A DNA stretch of 44,344 nt from an uncultured Pelagibacteraceae bacterium. GTDB taxonomy: Bacteria; Pseudomonadota; Alphaproteobacteria; Pelagibacterales; Pelagibacteraceae. Below, piece by piece: positions 26,119 through 36,543 of the stretch (positions are counted from its first letter, which is position 1; the number at the start of each line of letters is the position of its first letter). Position numbers and translations under genes: made by a program. The notes under the pieces were generated by a model. The model was not told where the DNA came from. It worked only from the letters and a program-made list of their open reading frames with translations, and did not search any database. The stretch covers positions 1-44,344 of the forward strand of contig CACMMU010000006.1 of NCBI GenBank assembly GCA_902614835.1, in the 5' to 3' direction.

Positions 26119-27095
26119 ATACAAATTTTGAAATTGAAAGACCGGATATAAAAATTTCTGTTAGACAAACCTTTGGTTTAGATACCGATATGGAAATTGA
26201 TGCATTTTCAAAAAAAAATCAATATGTCCCAAAAATTGATACACATTATAAATTTGACAAAGATACTACACTGGCAGTTCTTTCGGGATTTGCTTTTAAT
26301 AAAAGAGTTTTAATTCAAGGTTATCACGGAACTGGAAAATCAACTCATATAGAACAGGTTGCGGCTAGATTAAATTGGCCTTGCGTTAGGGTTAATCTTG
26401 ATAGTCACATCAGTAGAATAGACCTGATTGGTAAGGACTCGATTGTTGTAGAGGAGGGCAAACAGATAACAAAATTTAAAGAGGGAATCTTGCCCTGGTC
26501 AATTCAGAATCCTATAGCTTTAGTTTTTGATGAATATGATGCTGGAAGGCCAGATGTAATGTTTGTGATACAAAGAGTTCTCGAAAGTGATGGTAGATTC
26601 ACTTTGTTGGACAAAAATAAAGTTATAGAACAAAATAAATTTTTTAGAATGTTTGCAACAACTAATACAGTTGGTTTAGGAGACACCACTGGACTTTATC
26701 ACGGAACTCAACAGATTAACCAGGGTCAAATGGATAGATGGAATATTGTTGCAACTTTGAATTATTTGAAATTTGAAAAGGAATTAGAAATTATAATAGC
26801 TAAAAATAAAAATTTAAATAACAAAGATGGAAAAGAAAAAGCATCTAATATGATTAAAGTTGCAGAACTTACTAGAAATGGTTTTGTGAATGGTGATATT
26901 TCTACGGTAATGAGTCCAAGAACTGTCCTTCATTGGGCAGAGAATTCTGAGATTTTTAAAGATGTTGGGTTTGCATTTAGAGTAACTTTTTTAAATAAAT
27001 GTGATGAGCTTGAAAGAAAAATTATAGCAGAATATTACCAAAGATGTTTTGGGGAAGAACTTGCCGAGTCCTCTGTTAATGTCAAAATTTCATAA
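26115..27095 (+). CDS. cobS: CobS-type AAA+ ATPase (cobaltochelatase small subunit family)
   Basis: The product has 326 residues. Walker A is [18 protein letters not shown], Walker B is [15 protein letters not shown], with sensor-1 [11 protein letters not shown] and the arginine region [10 protein letters not shown]. In aerobic cobalamin synthesis CobS powers cobalt insertion with CobT and the large CobN. No CobN and no other cobalamin gene is in the window, and SAR11 bacteria are known not to make cobalamin from scratch. It may therefore act as a MoxR-like chaperone for another metal or protein target. It overlaps the J-domain gene by 4 bases. Confidence 0.9.
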   Translation: MNTNFEIERPDIKISVRQTFGLDTDMEIDAFSKKNQYVPKIDTHYKFDKDTTLAVLSGFAFNKRVLIQGYHGTGKSTHIEQVAARLNWPCVRVNLDSHISRIDLIGKDSIVVEEGKQITKFKEGILPWSIQNPIALVFDEYDAGRPDVMFVIQRVLESDGRFTLLDKNKVIEQNKFFRMFATTNTVGLGDTTGLYHGTQQINQGQMDRWNIVATLNYLKFEKELEIIIAKNKNLNNKDGKEKASNMIKVAELTRNGFVNGDISTVMSPRTVLHWAENSEIFKDVGFAFRVTFLNKCDELERKIIAEYYQRCFGEELAESSVNVKIS

Positions 27096-27104
27096 AAATA
27101 AATT

Positions 27105-28916
27105 ATGAAAAATGAAGAAAATTTTTTAGAAGATTTTAAAAAAGCTATTATTTCAACGGTAAAATCTATTTCCCAACAAAAAGATTGTGAAATTAAATTT
27201 GGAAGCTCAGAAAAGATTTCCGAAAATAGTGTAAATTTACCAGAAATAAAGAAGCTTGATGCTTTAAATGACATAATAAATGTGAGAGCATCAGCAGACT
27301 CTGAGGCTCTCAGATTAAAATACAGCAATAAAGATACCTTTGATCTTTATAAACCTCACGGTGAAATATCTGAAAAACTTTATAAAATTGCTGAAAAAAT
27401 AAGATATGAAAAAATTGGTAGTGAAGAATTTAAAGGTATAGAAAAAAATATCTCAGTTGCATTTAATAATTATGAAAAAAACTTTGAGAGCAAAAATTTT
27501 ATAAAAGAAAATAAAAAAAACGATTTAATCGAAGAAAACTTTGATGCTTATTTAAGAAGTTTTTTGTTTAAATTAGATAATAAAAAAATTCCTATAAAAT
27601 TTAAAAAAATAAAGAAGGAGTGGGATAAAAATTTTAAAAAAGATCTTAATGTTCTTAAAGCGAACCTAAAAAATCAGGATACTTTTAATCAAACTGTTGC
27701 TAAAATTATAACCAATATTGATATTAAAGAGGAGAAGGACGACAAAGATGAAATGTCTAATAAAGAAAGATTTGAGGATATAGATAAAAGTGAAAAACAG
27801 GAAAAAAAAGAGGGTAAACCTGATAAAAATAATAAGGAACAAAATATTACTATTGCTGCGGATCTGCCAGAAACTGAGAATTTGAGCGAAAAAAATAGTG
27901 AAGAAGAAAAATTTGAAGAAGTTGAAGATGAAAACGGTATTTCAAATAAAAAATTTAGAAAAATATTTTCTAAAAACGAAAAAAAATATAAGGTTTTTAC
28001 AAATGAATTTGATGAGTTCAGCAAAGCTGAGGATTTAGAAAATGAAGAAGAATTACTAAGGCTCAGAAGCACTTTGGACCAACAGCTTTTACAATTAAAA
28101 AATTTCGTTTCTAAATTAGCAAATAAGCTACAAAGAAAATTATTAGCAAAACAAAACAGGTCTTGGGAGTTTGATCTAGAAGAGGGAATGCTTGATACAT
28201 CAAAATTAACTAGAGTAATAATTGATCCATTTAACTCTTTATCTTTCAAAAGAGAAAAGCAAACAGAATTTAAAGATACATTGGTAACTATCTTGATTGA
28301 TAATTCCGGATCAATGCGTGGTAAACCTATTTCTGTTGCAGCCATATGCGCAGATATATTATCTAGAACACTTGAAAAATGTTCAGTAAAAGTTGAAATT
28401 TTGGGCTTCACCACAAAACATTGGAAGGGTGGATCAAGTCGAGAAAAATGGACTGCTTCAGGTAAACAAAAAAATCCTGGTAGGCTAAATGACCTAAGAC
28501 ATATAATTTATAAATCGGCAGATGTTCCTTGGAGACAAATAAAGAAGAATATGGGTTTAATGCTTAAAGAAGGCTTGTTAAAAGAAAATATAGACGGAGA
28601 AGCGCTTAGATGGGCTTTTAATAAAATGAACAAAAGAAAAGAGGAAAGAAAGATATTGATGGTTATATCTGATGGTGCGCCAGTTGATGACTCAACGCTT
28701 TCTACTAATTCGAGCGACTACTTAGAAAATGATCTGAAAAATACAGTCAACTCCATTGAAAAAACTTCTTCAATTGAAGTCGTAGCAATAGGAATAGGGC
28801 ATGATGTAACGAGATATTATAATAGAGCTGTTAAAATTACAGACGTTCAGGATTTAGGCGATGTAATGATAAATCAGCTTGGTGACTTATTTTCTGAAAA
28901 CAAAACTCTGCACTAA
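27105..28916 (+). CDS. cobT: CobT-type protein with von Willebrand A domain
   Basis: The product has 603 residues. The N-terminal half is helical. The middle (about residues 205-290) is a highly acidic and Lys-rich low-complexity linker. The C-terminal part is a VWA domain whose metal site [13 protein letters not shown] (the DxSxS motif) and [12 protein letters not shown] are intact. It matches CobT, the partner of CobS in the aerobic cobaltochelatase. It lies 9 bases after cobS. Without CobN the pair cannot do the canonical reaction, so its true role here is open. Confidence 0.9.
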   Translation: MKNEENFLEDFKKAIISTVKSISQQKDCEIKFGSSEKISENSVNLPEIKKLDALNDIINVRASADSEALRLKYSNKDTFDLYKPHGEISEKLYKIAEKIRYEKIGSEEFKGIEKNISVAFNNYEKNFESKNFIKENKKNDLIEENFDAYLRSFLFKLDNKKIPIKFKKIKKEWDKNFKKDLNVLKANLKNQDTFNQTVAKIITNIDIKEEKDDKDEMSNKERFEDIDKSEKQEKKEGKPDKNNKEQNITIAADLPETENLSEKNSEEEKFEEVEDENGISNKKFRKIFSKNEKKYKVFTNEFDEFSKAEDLENEEELLRLRSTLDQQLLQLKNFVSKLANKLQRKLLAKQNRSWEFDLEEGMLDTSKLTRVIIDPFNSLSFKREKQTEFKDTLVTILIDNSGSMRGKPISVAAICADILSRTLEKCSVKVEILGFTTKHWKGGSSREKWTASGKQKNPGRLNDLRHIIYKSADVPWRQIKKNMGLMLKEGLLKENIDGEALRWAFNKMNKRKEERKILMVISDGAPVDDSTLSTNSSDYLENDLKNTVNSIEKTSSIEVVAIGIGHDVTRYYNRAVKITDVQDLGDVMINQLGDLFSENKTLH

Positions 28917-28931
28917 ATAGAATACCAAACA

Positions 28932-29513
28932 TCATTTAATATACTGTGCCGCTGAGGCATCTTTAATTCTATTAAAAAAAATTCTAAATGGAATAAGCAT
29001 TATAAAAGATATCAGTAGCTTTACAGAAAAATCTCCGATAGCTAAAGTAACCCATGGTACCCCGGTTTTATAAAAAGAAATAAAGAAAAACAAAATAGTA
29101 TCTACCGATGAACCAAAAAAAGATGATGTAAGTGGTGCAATATACCAAACTTTTTTTCTAAGTTTATCAAAAACCTGTACATCTAAAAGTTGAGCAACTA
29201 AAAATGCAGTTCCAGATCCTATGGCAATCCTTATAGAAATAAAATCTTCAAAATTTGTAGAAAAAAATAAAGTTAACAAAACTCCAAGAAAAAAACCTAT
29301 ATAAACAATTTTTCTTGCTTTTTTTACACCATAACTTCTATTTGCTAAATCTGTTATTAGAAAAGTAACAGGATAACTAAAAGCACCATAAGTTAACACT
29401 TTATCCAAACCAAAATGATTTACTGGATACTGAACTAAAAAATTTGAAATAGTTACTAGTATAGCCATTGACATGGCTAAAATACCAAATAAACTTAAAT
29501 AACGTTTTTCCAT
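28932..29513 (-). CDS. VUT-family transporter, probable queuosine precursor transporter (YhhQ-like)
   Basis: The product has 193 residues and six predicted membrane segments. The signature VLTYGAFSYPVTFLITDLAN, with the Arg/Tyr pair in RSYGVKKARK, and the later segments IAPLTSSFFGSSVDTILFFF and VPWVTLAIGDFSVKLL match the VUT/DUF165 family. Family members import preQ0 or related 7-deazapurines for queuosine tRNA modification. This suits a streamlined cell that salvages rather than makes the base, but no queuosine gene is in view. It lies 7 bases after rpmB. Confidence 0.85.
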   Translation of the reverse strand: MEKRYLSLFGILAMSMAILVTISNFLVQYPVNHFGLDKVLTYGAFSYPVTFLITDLANRSYGVKKARKIVYIGFFLGVLLTLFFSTNFEDFISIRIAIGSGTAFLVAQLLDVQVFDKLRKKVWYIAPLTSSFFGSSVDTILFFFISFYKTGVPWVTLAIGDFSVKLLISFIMLIPFRIFFNRIKDASAAQYIK

Positions 29514-29520
29514 ACCGTGT

Positions 29521-29796
29521 TTACTTAGCTATAATTTTATTTCTAATTTTTTTTGCTTTTTTTGATAATTTTTTTGCTTTAGCGTTTTTGAGAAACTTAT
29601 CAATCCCGCCTTTGTAATCTACGGTTCTTAAAGCTGAATTTGATACACTTAAACTTATATTTTTTTTTAAAATATCACTTTTAAATGAAATCTTTTTTAT
29701 TCCAGGGAGAAATCTTCTTTTGGTTTTGTTATTGGCGTGACTGACTTTGTGTCCGCTCAAAGGTCTTTTGCCAGTTAATTCACAAATTCTTGTCAT
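29521..29796 (-). CDS. rpmB: 50S ribosomal protein L28
   Basis: The product has 91 residues. It starts MTRICELTGKRPLSGHKVSH and includes NNKTKRRFLPGIKKISFKSD, then LRTVDYKGGIDKFL, typical of alphaproteobacterial L28 with a Lys-rich tail. It lacks the paired zinc-binding Cys residues of some L28 forms; only one Cys remains. A good promoter lies just upstream. The VUT transporter gene follows 7 bases later and probably shares the transcript. Confidence 0.96.
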   Translation of the reverse strand: MTRICELTGKRPLSGHKVSHANNKTKRRFLPGIKKISFKSDILKKNISLSVSNSALRTVDYKGGIDKFLKNAKAKKLSKKAKKIRNKIIAK

Positions 29797-29811
29797 AAAA
29801 TATCCGCTAGG

Positions 29812-29840
29812 TGTATAGTCCGTGATGACATATTAATCAA
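29812..29840 (-). promoter_or_regulatory. Probable sigma-70-type promoter of rpmB
   Basis: On the minus strand TTGATT (29835-29840) and TATACA (29812-29817) are separated by exactly 17 bases, and the ATG follows 15 bases later. Both boxes match the consensus in 4 or 5 of 6 positions, the best-formed promoter in the window. Confidence 0.55.
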
Positions 29841-29890
29841 GAAAATTTATCTCTATTGACAATTTTACTCGTTAAGAATACTTAGTGTTC

Positions 29891-30982
29891 ATGGATTTTT
29901 TCCTTCCTGTTGCTCAAGTCAAAATAGATATTTCAGTAGTTATTTTCTTAAGTTTTTGTGTTGGATTTATATCTGGTTTATTTGGTATTGGTGGAGGGTT
30001 TTTGATGACACCTGTACTAATATTTTTAGGTATTCCCCCATCATTTGCTGTAGCAAATGAGGCGAACAATATTTTAGGAACATCGGTTTCTGGTGCTTTA
30101 ACACATTGGTTTAGACGAACCTTAGATTACAAAATGGGTTCTGTAATAGTTTGTGGTGGTGTAGCTGGAACTATTGTTGGAATGATAATTTTTCACTTCC
30201 TTAAAGAGATGGGACTTATAAATAATATTATAGCTTTGTCTTATATATACCTGCTGGTAATAGTTGGGACTTTGATGTTTGCTAGAGGAGCAAAAGAATT
30301 AATCAATATAAGAAAAAAAATTGTTGTTAAAAGAAAAGCACATGATCATTATTGGATTCATGGACTACCATTTAGAATGAAGTTTCATAAATCAAGACTT
30401 TATGAGAGCGCTTTAGTTCCAATAATGCTGGGTTTCATTGTGGGTATATTTGCGGCAATAATGGGCGTTGGTGGAGCATTTCTAATGGTTCCAGCAATGA
30501 TTTATATAATTGGTATGCCAACAAAATTAGTTCCAGGTACATCTTTATTTGTAACAATTTTTATTACTGCTCTAGTTGTGATTGGGCATGCATTTCAATT
30601 TAAAACGATTGATTTAGTTTTGGTCTTTTCTTTAATTTTTGGATCAATTATAGGTTTACACATTGGTCTTAAGGCAAGTGAAAAACTTAATGCATCAGAA
30701 TACAAAACTTTACTTGCAATTTTGTTGTTGGCTATTGGATTAATAATGGGTGTAGAAACTTTTGTTTTAAAGGACAGCCTATTCACAAATTTTCAACCTG
30801 GAGAGATAGACAATAGACTGTCTGAGTTAGTAATGAACTTTTCAAATAATTACCCGTTTGTTTACGGATTTACATCCATTATACTTGTAATTTTAATTGG
30901 TATGAGTTTTTCATATGTTAGAGAATTAATTCATTACATAAGATACGACATGAAAGAAAAAAAATATAAATTTTTTAACTAG
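29891..30982 (+). CDS. TauE/SafE-family anion exporter
   Basis: The product has 363 residues and about eight or nine membrane segments. Two internal repeats are visible: SGLFGIGGGFLMTPVLIFLG near the N-terminus and AAIMGVGGAFLMVPAMIYII in the second half, the hallmark of the TauE/SafE (DUF81) family. A basic cytoplasmic loop separates them. Members export sulfite, sulfoacetate or other organic anions; the substrate cannot be read here. The ATG at 29891 is preferred over the GTG at 29885 because family members start with MxxxLP-like residues (MDFFLPVAQ here). A TTGACA at 29856-29861 may be its -35 box. Confidence 0.88.
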   Translation: MDFFLPVAQVKIDISVVIFLSFCVGFISGLFGIGGGFLMTPVLIFLGIPPSFAVANEANNILGTSVSGALTHWFRRTLDYKMGSVIVCGGVAGTIVGMIIFHFLKEMGLINNIIALSYIYLLVIVGTLMFARGAKELINIRKKIVVKRKAHDHYWIHGLPFRMKFHKSRLYESALVPIMLGFIVGIFAAIMGVGGAFLMVPAMIYIIGMPTKLVPGTSLFVTIFITALVVIGHAFQFKTIDLVLVFSLIFGSIIGLHIGLKASEKLNASEYKTLLAILLLAIGLIMGVETFVLKDSLFTNFQPGEIDNRLSELVMNFSNNYPFVYGFTSIILVILIGMSFSYVRELIHYIRYDMKEKKYKFFN

Positions 30983-30986
30983 ATTA

Positions 30987-32033
30987 TTAAGAATAAGACC
31001 CAATAGCTTCTTTAATATTTCTGAAACCTTGCTCATTAAGTATTTTAATTAAATCCTTTTTGATTTCTTTTATAACCATAGGTCCGCCGTAGACCATTCC
31101 AGTATACAATTGTAAAGCTGTTGCTCCCGCAGCAATTTTTTCAAAAGCTGATTTGCCTGAGTCAATTCCACCTACGCCTATTATTGATGCTTTACCTTTT
31201 AAATCTTTATAAAATCTTTTTATCAATTTTGTAGAAAGGCTTCTTAATGGTTTTCCGGATAAACCGCCTGTCTCTATACTATTGTTGCTCAGTAGATTGT
31301 CCCTATTTCTATCAGTTGTATTTGTTAATATTATGCCATCAATTTTATATTCTAAAATTAAGTTTATTATTTCATCAATATTTTTCTCATTAAGATCCGG
31401 TGATATTTTTAATAAAAATGATTTCCTAAAACTACTTTTTTCTCTTATTTGATTTATTTTTATAAGCAATTCTTTTAAAACTTCTTTTTTATGAAAATCT
31501 CTTAAACCTTCAGTATTTGGGGAAGATATATTTATAGTTATATAATCACCTAAAGGGAAAAAAGTTTCTGCACAACTTAAAAAGTCTTGGCTCATATCTT
31601 TGGTTGCTTTGTTAGGTCCAATATTTATACCAAGGAGACTTTTTGGAAGATTATTTTCAATTCTTTTTTTTACTAAATCAGACCCATCATTGTTGAAACC
31701 CAATCTATTAATTAATGCAGAGTCTTTTTCTAACCTAAAAACTCTGGGCTTTGGATTTCCATATTGCTTATTTGGTGTTACAGTGCCAACCTCAACAAAA
31801 CCAAAACCTATTTTAAACATTTGATTGTAAACTTCTGCACTTTTGTCAAAACCTGCAGCAAGTCCTATAGGATTTTTAATTGATTTCCCAAAAAGATTGA
31901 TGCTTAGAATCTCTTCATTTTCTACCTTAAATAAACTCTCAGGTAATAAGTTGTATTTTAATGAACTAATTGCAAGTTTATGTGCTTTTTCTGGATCTAG
32001 ATTAAATATGTACGGCCTCAGGAATGAAAACAT
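30987..32033 (-). CDS. pyrD: Dihydroorotate dehydrogenase (quinone), class 2
   Basis: The product has 348 residues. It oxidises dihydroorotate to orotate in pyrimidine synthesis and passes electrons to quinone at the inner membrane. The N-terminal helix block (FLRPYIFNLDPEKAHKLAIS) is the class 2 membrane-association domain. Then come NPIGLAAGFDKSAEVYNQM, VEVGTVTPNKQYGNPKPRVF, ITINISSPNTEGLRDF with the class 2 catalytic Ser, and IGVGGIDSGKSAFEKIAAGA (FMN phosphate binding). It lies 5 bases after lysS and converges with the TauE/SafE gene. Confidence 0.96.
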   Translation of the reverse strand: MFSFLRPYIFNLDPEKAHKLAISSLKYNLLPESLFKVENEEILSINLFGKSIKNPIGLAAGFDKSAEVYNQMFKIGFGFVEVGTVTPNKQYGNPKPRVFRLEKDSALINRLGFNNDGSDLVKKRIENNLPKSLLGINIGPNKATKDMSQDFLSCAETFFPLGDYITINISSPNTEGLRDFHKKEVLKELLIKINQIREKSSFRKSFLLKISPDLNEKNIDEIINLILEYKIDGIILTNTTDRNRDNLLSNNSIETGGLSGKPLRSLSTKLIKRFYKDLKGKASIIGVGGIDSGKSAFEKIAAGATALQLYTGMVYGGPMVIKEIKKDLIKILNEQGFRNIKEAIGSYS

Positions 32034-32038
32034 TAAAT

Positions 32039-33604
32039 CTATATATTCAACTTTTTTTCCATTAAATCAATTGTCTCTTTGACGCCAAAAAAGCTTATAA
32101 AAAAACCCATTCTAGGACCATTCTCTTCTCCAAAAGTAACTTGATAGATCAATTTAAACCAATCGCGTAAATTTTCCTGATAACCATTTTCTTTTCCTGT
32201 TGAGTATATGATTGTTTGAATGTCTTCCGCTGGTGTAGTTTGTGAAACTTTTTTCAATTGTAAAATTAGATTTTGCAATGCCTTTTTTTCATTATTATTT
32301 GGTTTTTTAAATTTTTTATTTGGCTCAACCTCGTCCTCAAAATAATTAATAGCATAGTTTGTCAGCTCGTCTAAAATTTTGTGGTTTTTAGGATTTATTT
32401 CTTTGTGAAATTTATTAATAAATTTCCATAAAACATCTTTGTTTTTAGCATTGCTAGATCCTACTATATTTAAAAGCATTGAAAAAGGCATCACTATTTT
32501 TTCACTAGGTGGTTTTCCGTTATGAACATGCCAAACAGGGTTTAATATTTTTTCATTTGGCTTTTGTATAGAAAATTTTTGAATACATGTCAGATATTCA
32601 TCAACTGCTTTAGGTACGACTTCTGGATAAAGTTTTTTTGCTCTTTTAGGATTTTGGTACATATACAATGATAAACTTTCTGGTGAGGCGTATCTTAACC
32701 ATTGATCAATCGTAATTCCATTTCCTTTTGACTTGGAAATTTTTTCCCCTTTCTCATCCAAAAATAATTCGTAAGCAAAACCATTTGGAGGTTTTTTCCC
32801 TAATGCTTCACAAACCTTGCTAGATATTATAGCACTTTCAATTAAATCTTTACCATACATTTCGAAGTCAACGTCGAATATAAACCATCGCATTGCCCAA
32901 TCAACTTTCCATTGGAGTTTGCAGCCACCATTTAAAATATCTACTTCAATTTTTTTTCCATTATTGTCAAAAACTATTTTATTATTTTTTTTATTAAATT
33001 CAGAGATCGGAATTTCTAGAACTTTACCGGTCTCAGGACATATTGGGAGGAATGGACTATAAGTCTTTCTTCTTTCACTTCTTAGAGTGGGCAAAATTAT
33101 ATTCATAATTTCATCATATTTTTCTAAAACTCTTAAAATTCCATTATTAAAAACTCCTTTTTTGTAATTTTCTGTTGAACTTTTAAAATTAAAGCTAAAT
33201 TTGAATTTTTTTAAAAATTCTATAAGCAAACTATTATTGTGCTCACCAAAACTTTTATATTTTTTAAATGGATCGGGAATGTTTGTGAGGGGCCGTCCAA
33301 GGTTATCCTGTAATATTTTAGCATTCGGGATGTTGTCAGGAATTTTTCTTAGTCCATCCATATCATCAGAGAAAGTTATGAGCTCAGTTTCAATTTTTCT
33401 TATATGATTTAAAGCATTAATCATCATACAAGTTCTAGACACTTCCCCAAAAGTACCTATATGAGGAAGTCCACTTGGTCCATAACCTGTTTGAAAAGTA
33501 ATTTTATTTTTTTTTTCAATAATAGACTTTCTCTCTTTAAGAAGTTTGCGCACCTCCACAAAAGGCCATGATGATGTTGATTGAATTAGGCTAGACTCTA
33601 ACAT
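32039..33604 (-). CDS. lysS: Lysyl-tRNA synthetase, class I
   Basis: The product has 521 residues. This is the class I form, unrelated to the usual bacterial class II enzyme but common in alphaproteobacteria and archaea. The HIGH-type motif is GPSGLPHIGTFGE, the KMSKS-type motif is EKISKSKGNG, and WPFVEVRKL opens the protein. The C-terminal part is the alpha-helical anticodon-binding domain. It charges tRNA-Lys. It precedes pyrD on the same strand by 5 bases and is divergent from trkH. No class II lysS is in the window. Confidence 0.95.
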   Translation of the reverse strand: MLESSLIQSTSSWPFVEVRKLLKERKSIIEKKNKITFQTGYGPSGLPHIGTFGEVSRTCMMINALNHIRKIETELITFSDDMDGLRKIPDNIPNAKILQDNLGRPLTNIPDPFKKYKSFGEHNNSLLIEFLKKFKFSFNFKSSTENYKKGVFNNGILRVLEKYDEIMNIILPTLRSERRKTYSPFLPICPETGKVLEIPISEFNKKNNKIVFDNNGKKIEVDILNGGCKLQWKVDWAMRWFIFDVDFEMYGKDLIESAIISSKVCEALGKKPPNGFAYELFLDEKGEKISKSKGNGITIDQWLRYASPESLSLYMYQNPKRAKKLYPEVVPKAVDEYLTCIQKFSIQKPNEKILNPVWHVHNGKPPSEKIVMPFSMLLNIVGSSNAKNKDVLWKFINKFHKEINPKNHKILDELTNYAINYFEDEVEPNKKFKKPNNNEKKALQNLILQLKKVSQTTPAEDIQTIIYSTGKENGYQENLRDWFKLIYQVTFGEENGPRMGFFISFFGVKETIDLMEKKLNI

Positions 33605-33700
33605 TAATTAAGGTTTATAAAATTTTTGGCATAAAATACAGTTATAATTACATTAGAATAAGTTGAATTTTACAACTATTTAAATATTGTCTGAAATTTA

Positions 33701-35146
33701 ATGGGATCAAATAAAACTGTTTTTTTTATTACAGGTATTCTTGTGGTGATTCTTGGTATTTCCATGATGATACCATACGGGGTACAGCTTGTTTATTCTG
33801 AAAATGACAATAGTTTTTTATCATCTTCTATAGTTACAATTTTTATTGGAATTTTAATAATACTTATAAATCTAAAGAAAGATAACCAGCTTAACCTTCA
33901 ACAAGCTTTTCTTTTTTCTGTATTAGCATGGGTGAGCATAGCAATATTTGGAAGTTTACCATTTATGTTATCAAGTTTAAATTTATCATTTAGCGATGCT
34001 TTTTTTGAAAGCATGTCTGGTATTACTACTACCGGATCAACAGTAATTTTAAATTTGGATACATCACCCAAAAGTATTTTAATTTGGAGAGCAATTATGC
34101 AATGGCTTGGTGGCATAGGAATAATTGTTATGGCAACAACTGTTCTTCCTCTTTTAAAGGTTGGTGGAATGCAGCTTTTCAGAACTGATGCGTCTGGAAC
34201 TGAAAAAATATTGCCAAAAACTATTGAGGTCGCAACTACGATAATTTCAATATATGTAATTTTAACTCTTTCATGTGCATTAATATATTGGATACAAGGA
34301 ATGAATGCTTTTGACAGCGTAGCTCATTCTTTCACCACTCTTGCAACTGGTGGCTTTTCAACACACAACGAGTCAATTGGATTTTTTAAAAACCCTGGAA
34401 TTGAGATTACTGCAACTTTATTCATTATTTTAGGTAGTATACCATTCATTGCTTATTTAAAATTCATAAAAGGAAATAAGAAAATTTTTTTTGAGGATGT
34501 ACAAATTAAAGGTTTTGTTTACCTAATATTAATTTCTATATTAGTAATGTTTGCTTATCTGTTTATCAATAATAATAATCATTCTTTTTTTGATAATTTA
34601 AGAATTTCATCTTTTAATGTGATTTCTATTCTTTCCGGAACAGGATATGTAACTGATGACTTTGGATTGTGGGGAGAATTTCCATTAATTTTTTTTCTTT
34701 TTTTAATGTTCATTGGTGGATGTGCTGGATCTACCACTTGTGGTATTAAAGTTTTTAGATTGCAAATTTTATTTGTTTTTATAAAAAATCAAATTAAAAA
34801 ATTAATATATCCTAACAGAATTTTAGTACTAAGTTATAATAAAGAAAAGATAGAAGATAGTTTTATCAACTCGGTAATAATTTTTATTTTCTCATATTTG
34901 TTTCTGTTTTTAATAATAGCTATGCTGTTGTCTATAACTGGTCTTGACTTTCTGTCGGCTATCTCGGGTGCTGCTACTTCAATATCTAATGTGGGGCCAG
35001 GTCTAGGAGAAATGATAGGTCCAAATGGTAACTTTAGTGAAGTATCAAATAGTTCAAAGTGGATACTTTCTTTTGCAATGTTGCTTGGAAGGTTGGAAAT
35101 TTTTGCAGTGTTGGTGTTGTTTTTACCATCTTTCTGGAGATCATAA
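33701..35146 (+). CDS. trkH: TrkH-family potassium uptake protein
   Basis: The product has 481 residues with about ten membrane segments arranged as four pore repeats. Pore-loop signatures are SGITTTGSTV, LATGGFSTHN, SGTGYVTDDFG and SNVGPGLGEMIG, whose glycines form the potassium filter. TrkH normally works with the cytosolic NAD-binding TrkA, which is not encoded here and must lie elsewhere. Its few Arg codons are all AGA or AGG by my reading, the host style. It is followed by ampG 20 bases later. Confidence 0.94.
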   Translation: MGSNKTVFFITGILVVILGISMMIPYGVQLVYSENDNSFLSSSIVTIFIGILIILINLKKDNQLNLQQAFLFSVLAWVSIAIFGSLPFMLSSLNLSFSDAFFESMSGITTTGSTVILNLDTSPKSILIWRAIMQWLGGIGIIVMATTVLPLLKVGGMQLFRTDASGTEKILPKTIEVATTIISIYVILTLSCALIYWIQGMNAFDSVAHSFTTLATGGFSTHNESIGFFKNPGIEITATLFIILGSIPFIAYLKFIKGNKKIFFEDVQIKGFVYLILISILVMFAYLFINNNNHSFFDNLRISSFNVISILSGTGYVTDDFGLWGEFPLIFFLFLMFIGGCAGSTTCGIKVFRLQILFVFIKNQIKKLIYPNRILVLSYNKEKIEDSFINSVIIFIFSYLFLFLIIAMLLSITGLDFLSAISGAATSISNVGPGLGEMIGPNGNFSEVSNSSKWILSFAMLLGRLEIFAVLVLFLPSFWRS

Positions 35147-35166
35147 ATTAATCTATAATCTTATTA

Positions 35167-36543
35167 ATGGAAATTTATCAAAAACAATCCTTTGCAGATT
35201 CTTTTAAAGTTTATTTAGACAAAAGAATGCTTCGCATTTTATTGTTGGGAATAATAAGTGGTTTTCCTTGGGTTATTATTGGAAGCAGTTTAAGTCTCTG
35301 GTTAAAGGAAGATGGACTTAGTCGAAGTACGGTTGGTTGGGCAGGTTTAATATTTGCAGTCTACGCATTTAATTATTTGTGGGCTCCATTAATTGATAGA
35401 ATTCGTATTCCTTGGTTAACTAATAAAGTTGGACATCGTCGTGGCTGGATTATATTTATGCAGCTAGTTATCTTACTAAGTTTGGTTTCTTGGTTTCTTC
35501 TGGACCCAACAGCAAATCTTGCATTAGTGATTACAATTGGTTTAGTTATTGCAATTGCCTCAGCAACCCAAGATATTACTGTTGACGCTTTAAGAATTGA
35601 ACAGATTGGAAAAAATGAGGGAAAATCAATGCAGGCCGGGGCTGCTATGGCTGTAGTTGGTTGGTGGACTGGATATAAACTTGGTGGTGTAATCGCTCTG
35701 AACGCAGCAGAATATTTTGAGAAAGCAGGTTTTGAAAATTACTGGCAGCTTACTTTTCTGGTACTAGGTATAGTTATTATAACATGCAATATTGCTTTGA
35801 TGTTTGTTCATGAATCGCAGCCTACGGAAAGACAAGAGGCTCAAAGAAAAACTGACGAGATGATTCAAAATAAGCTGGGGTCCCCAAATTTTTTAACAAA
35901 GTCTGCTGCATGGATTAGCGGCACAATTGCTGGTCCTATATTAAGTTTTTTTAAAAAAAATGGATTTAAAATTGCTCTTGGTATTTTAGGATTTGTATTT
36001 CTTTTTAAGATTGGAGAAGCATTTCTAGGAAGAATGTCCATAATATTTTATAAAGAAATAGGTTTTTCAAAAGCAGATATAGCAATATATTCTAAAGGCC
36101 TAGGCTGGATTACCACAGTTATTTTTACTCTTTTGGGTGGGCTATTTGCTATCCGTTCTGGGGTTATCAAAGCCATGTTTGTCTCAGGAATTTTAATGGC
36201 GTCAACAAATCTTTTGTTTTCTCTGCTTGCTTGGTCAGGAAAGTCTGAATTGTTGTTTGCCATAGCTGTAATTTTTGATGATATGGCTGCAGCTTTTGCA
36301 ACTGTTGCCTTTGTTGCTTTCATTTCGATGTTGGTAGATAGAACATATACTGCAACTCAATATGCCTTGCTCGCTTCAATTGGAACAGCTGGCAGAACTA
36401 CATTGGCAGCATCTTCAGGTGCAATGGTAGATTGGCTTAATGGTGACTGGGGGATATTCTTTATAATCACAGCTATTATGGTTATACCATCTTTAATTTT
36501 TCTTTATTTTATAAAAAACGATATCAAATTAAGTGAAAAATAA
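35167..36543 (+). CDS. ampG: AmpG-like muropeptide permease (MFS)
   Basis: The product has 458 residues with about 12 to 14 membrane segments. AmpG features are ISGFPWVIIGSSLSLWL at the first helix, YLWAPLIDRIRIPWL, GHRRGWIIFMQLVILL, then DPTANLALV and ASATQDITVDALRIEQI. It imports anhydro-muropeptides from the periplasm for cell-wall recycling. The neighbouring NlpC/P60 enzyme overlaps it by 11 bases and could process the imported peptides. By my count 6 of 14 Arg codons are CGN, more than in trkH, so codon bias is not uniform here. Confidence 0.85.
   Translation: MEIYQKQSFADSFKVYLDKRMLRILLLGIISGFPWVIIGSSLSLWLKEDGLSRSTVGWAGLIFAVYAFNYLWAPLIDRIRIPWLTNKVGHRRGWIIFMQLVILLSLVSWFLLDPTANLALVITIGLVIAIASATQDITVDALRIEQIGKNEGKSMQAGAAMAVVGWWTGYKLGGVIALNAAEYFEKAGFENYWQLTFLVLGIVIITCNIALMFVHESQPTERQEAQRKTDEMIQNKLGSPNFLTKSAAWISGTIAGPILSFFKKNGFKIALGILGFVFLFKIGEAFLGRMSIIFYKEIGFSKADIAIYSKGLGWITTVIFTLLGGLFAIRSGVIKAMFVSGILMASTNLLFSLLAWSGKSELLFAIAVIFDDMAAAFATVAFVAFISMLVDRTYTATQYALLASIGTAGRTTLAASSGAMVDWLNGDWGIFFIITAIMVIPSLIFLYFIKNDIKLSEK

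Noticed and set aside
27920-28060. Low-complexity Glu/Lys run in cobT as a possible misassembly or repeat expansion
   Set aside because: CobT proteins normally have an acidic linker here, and the frame is open throughout.
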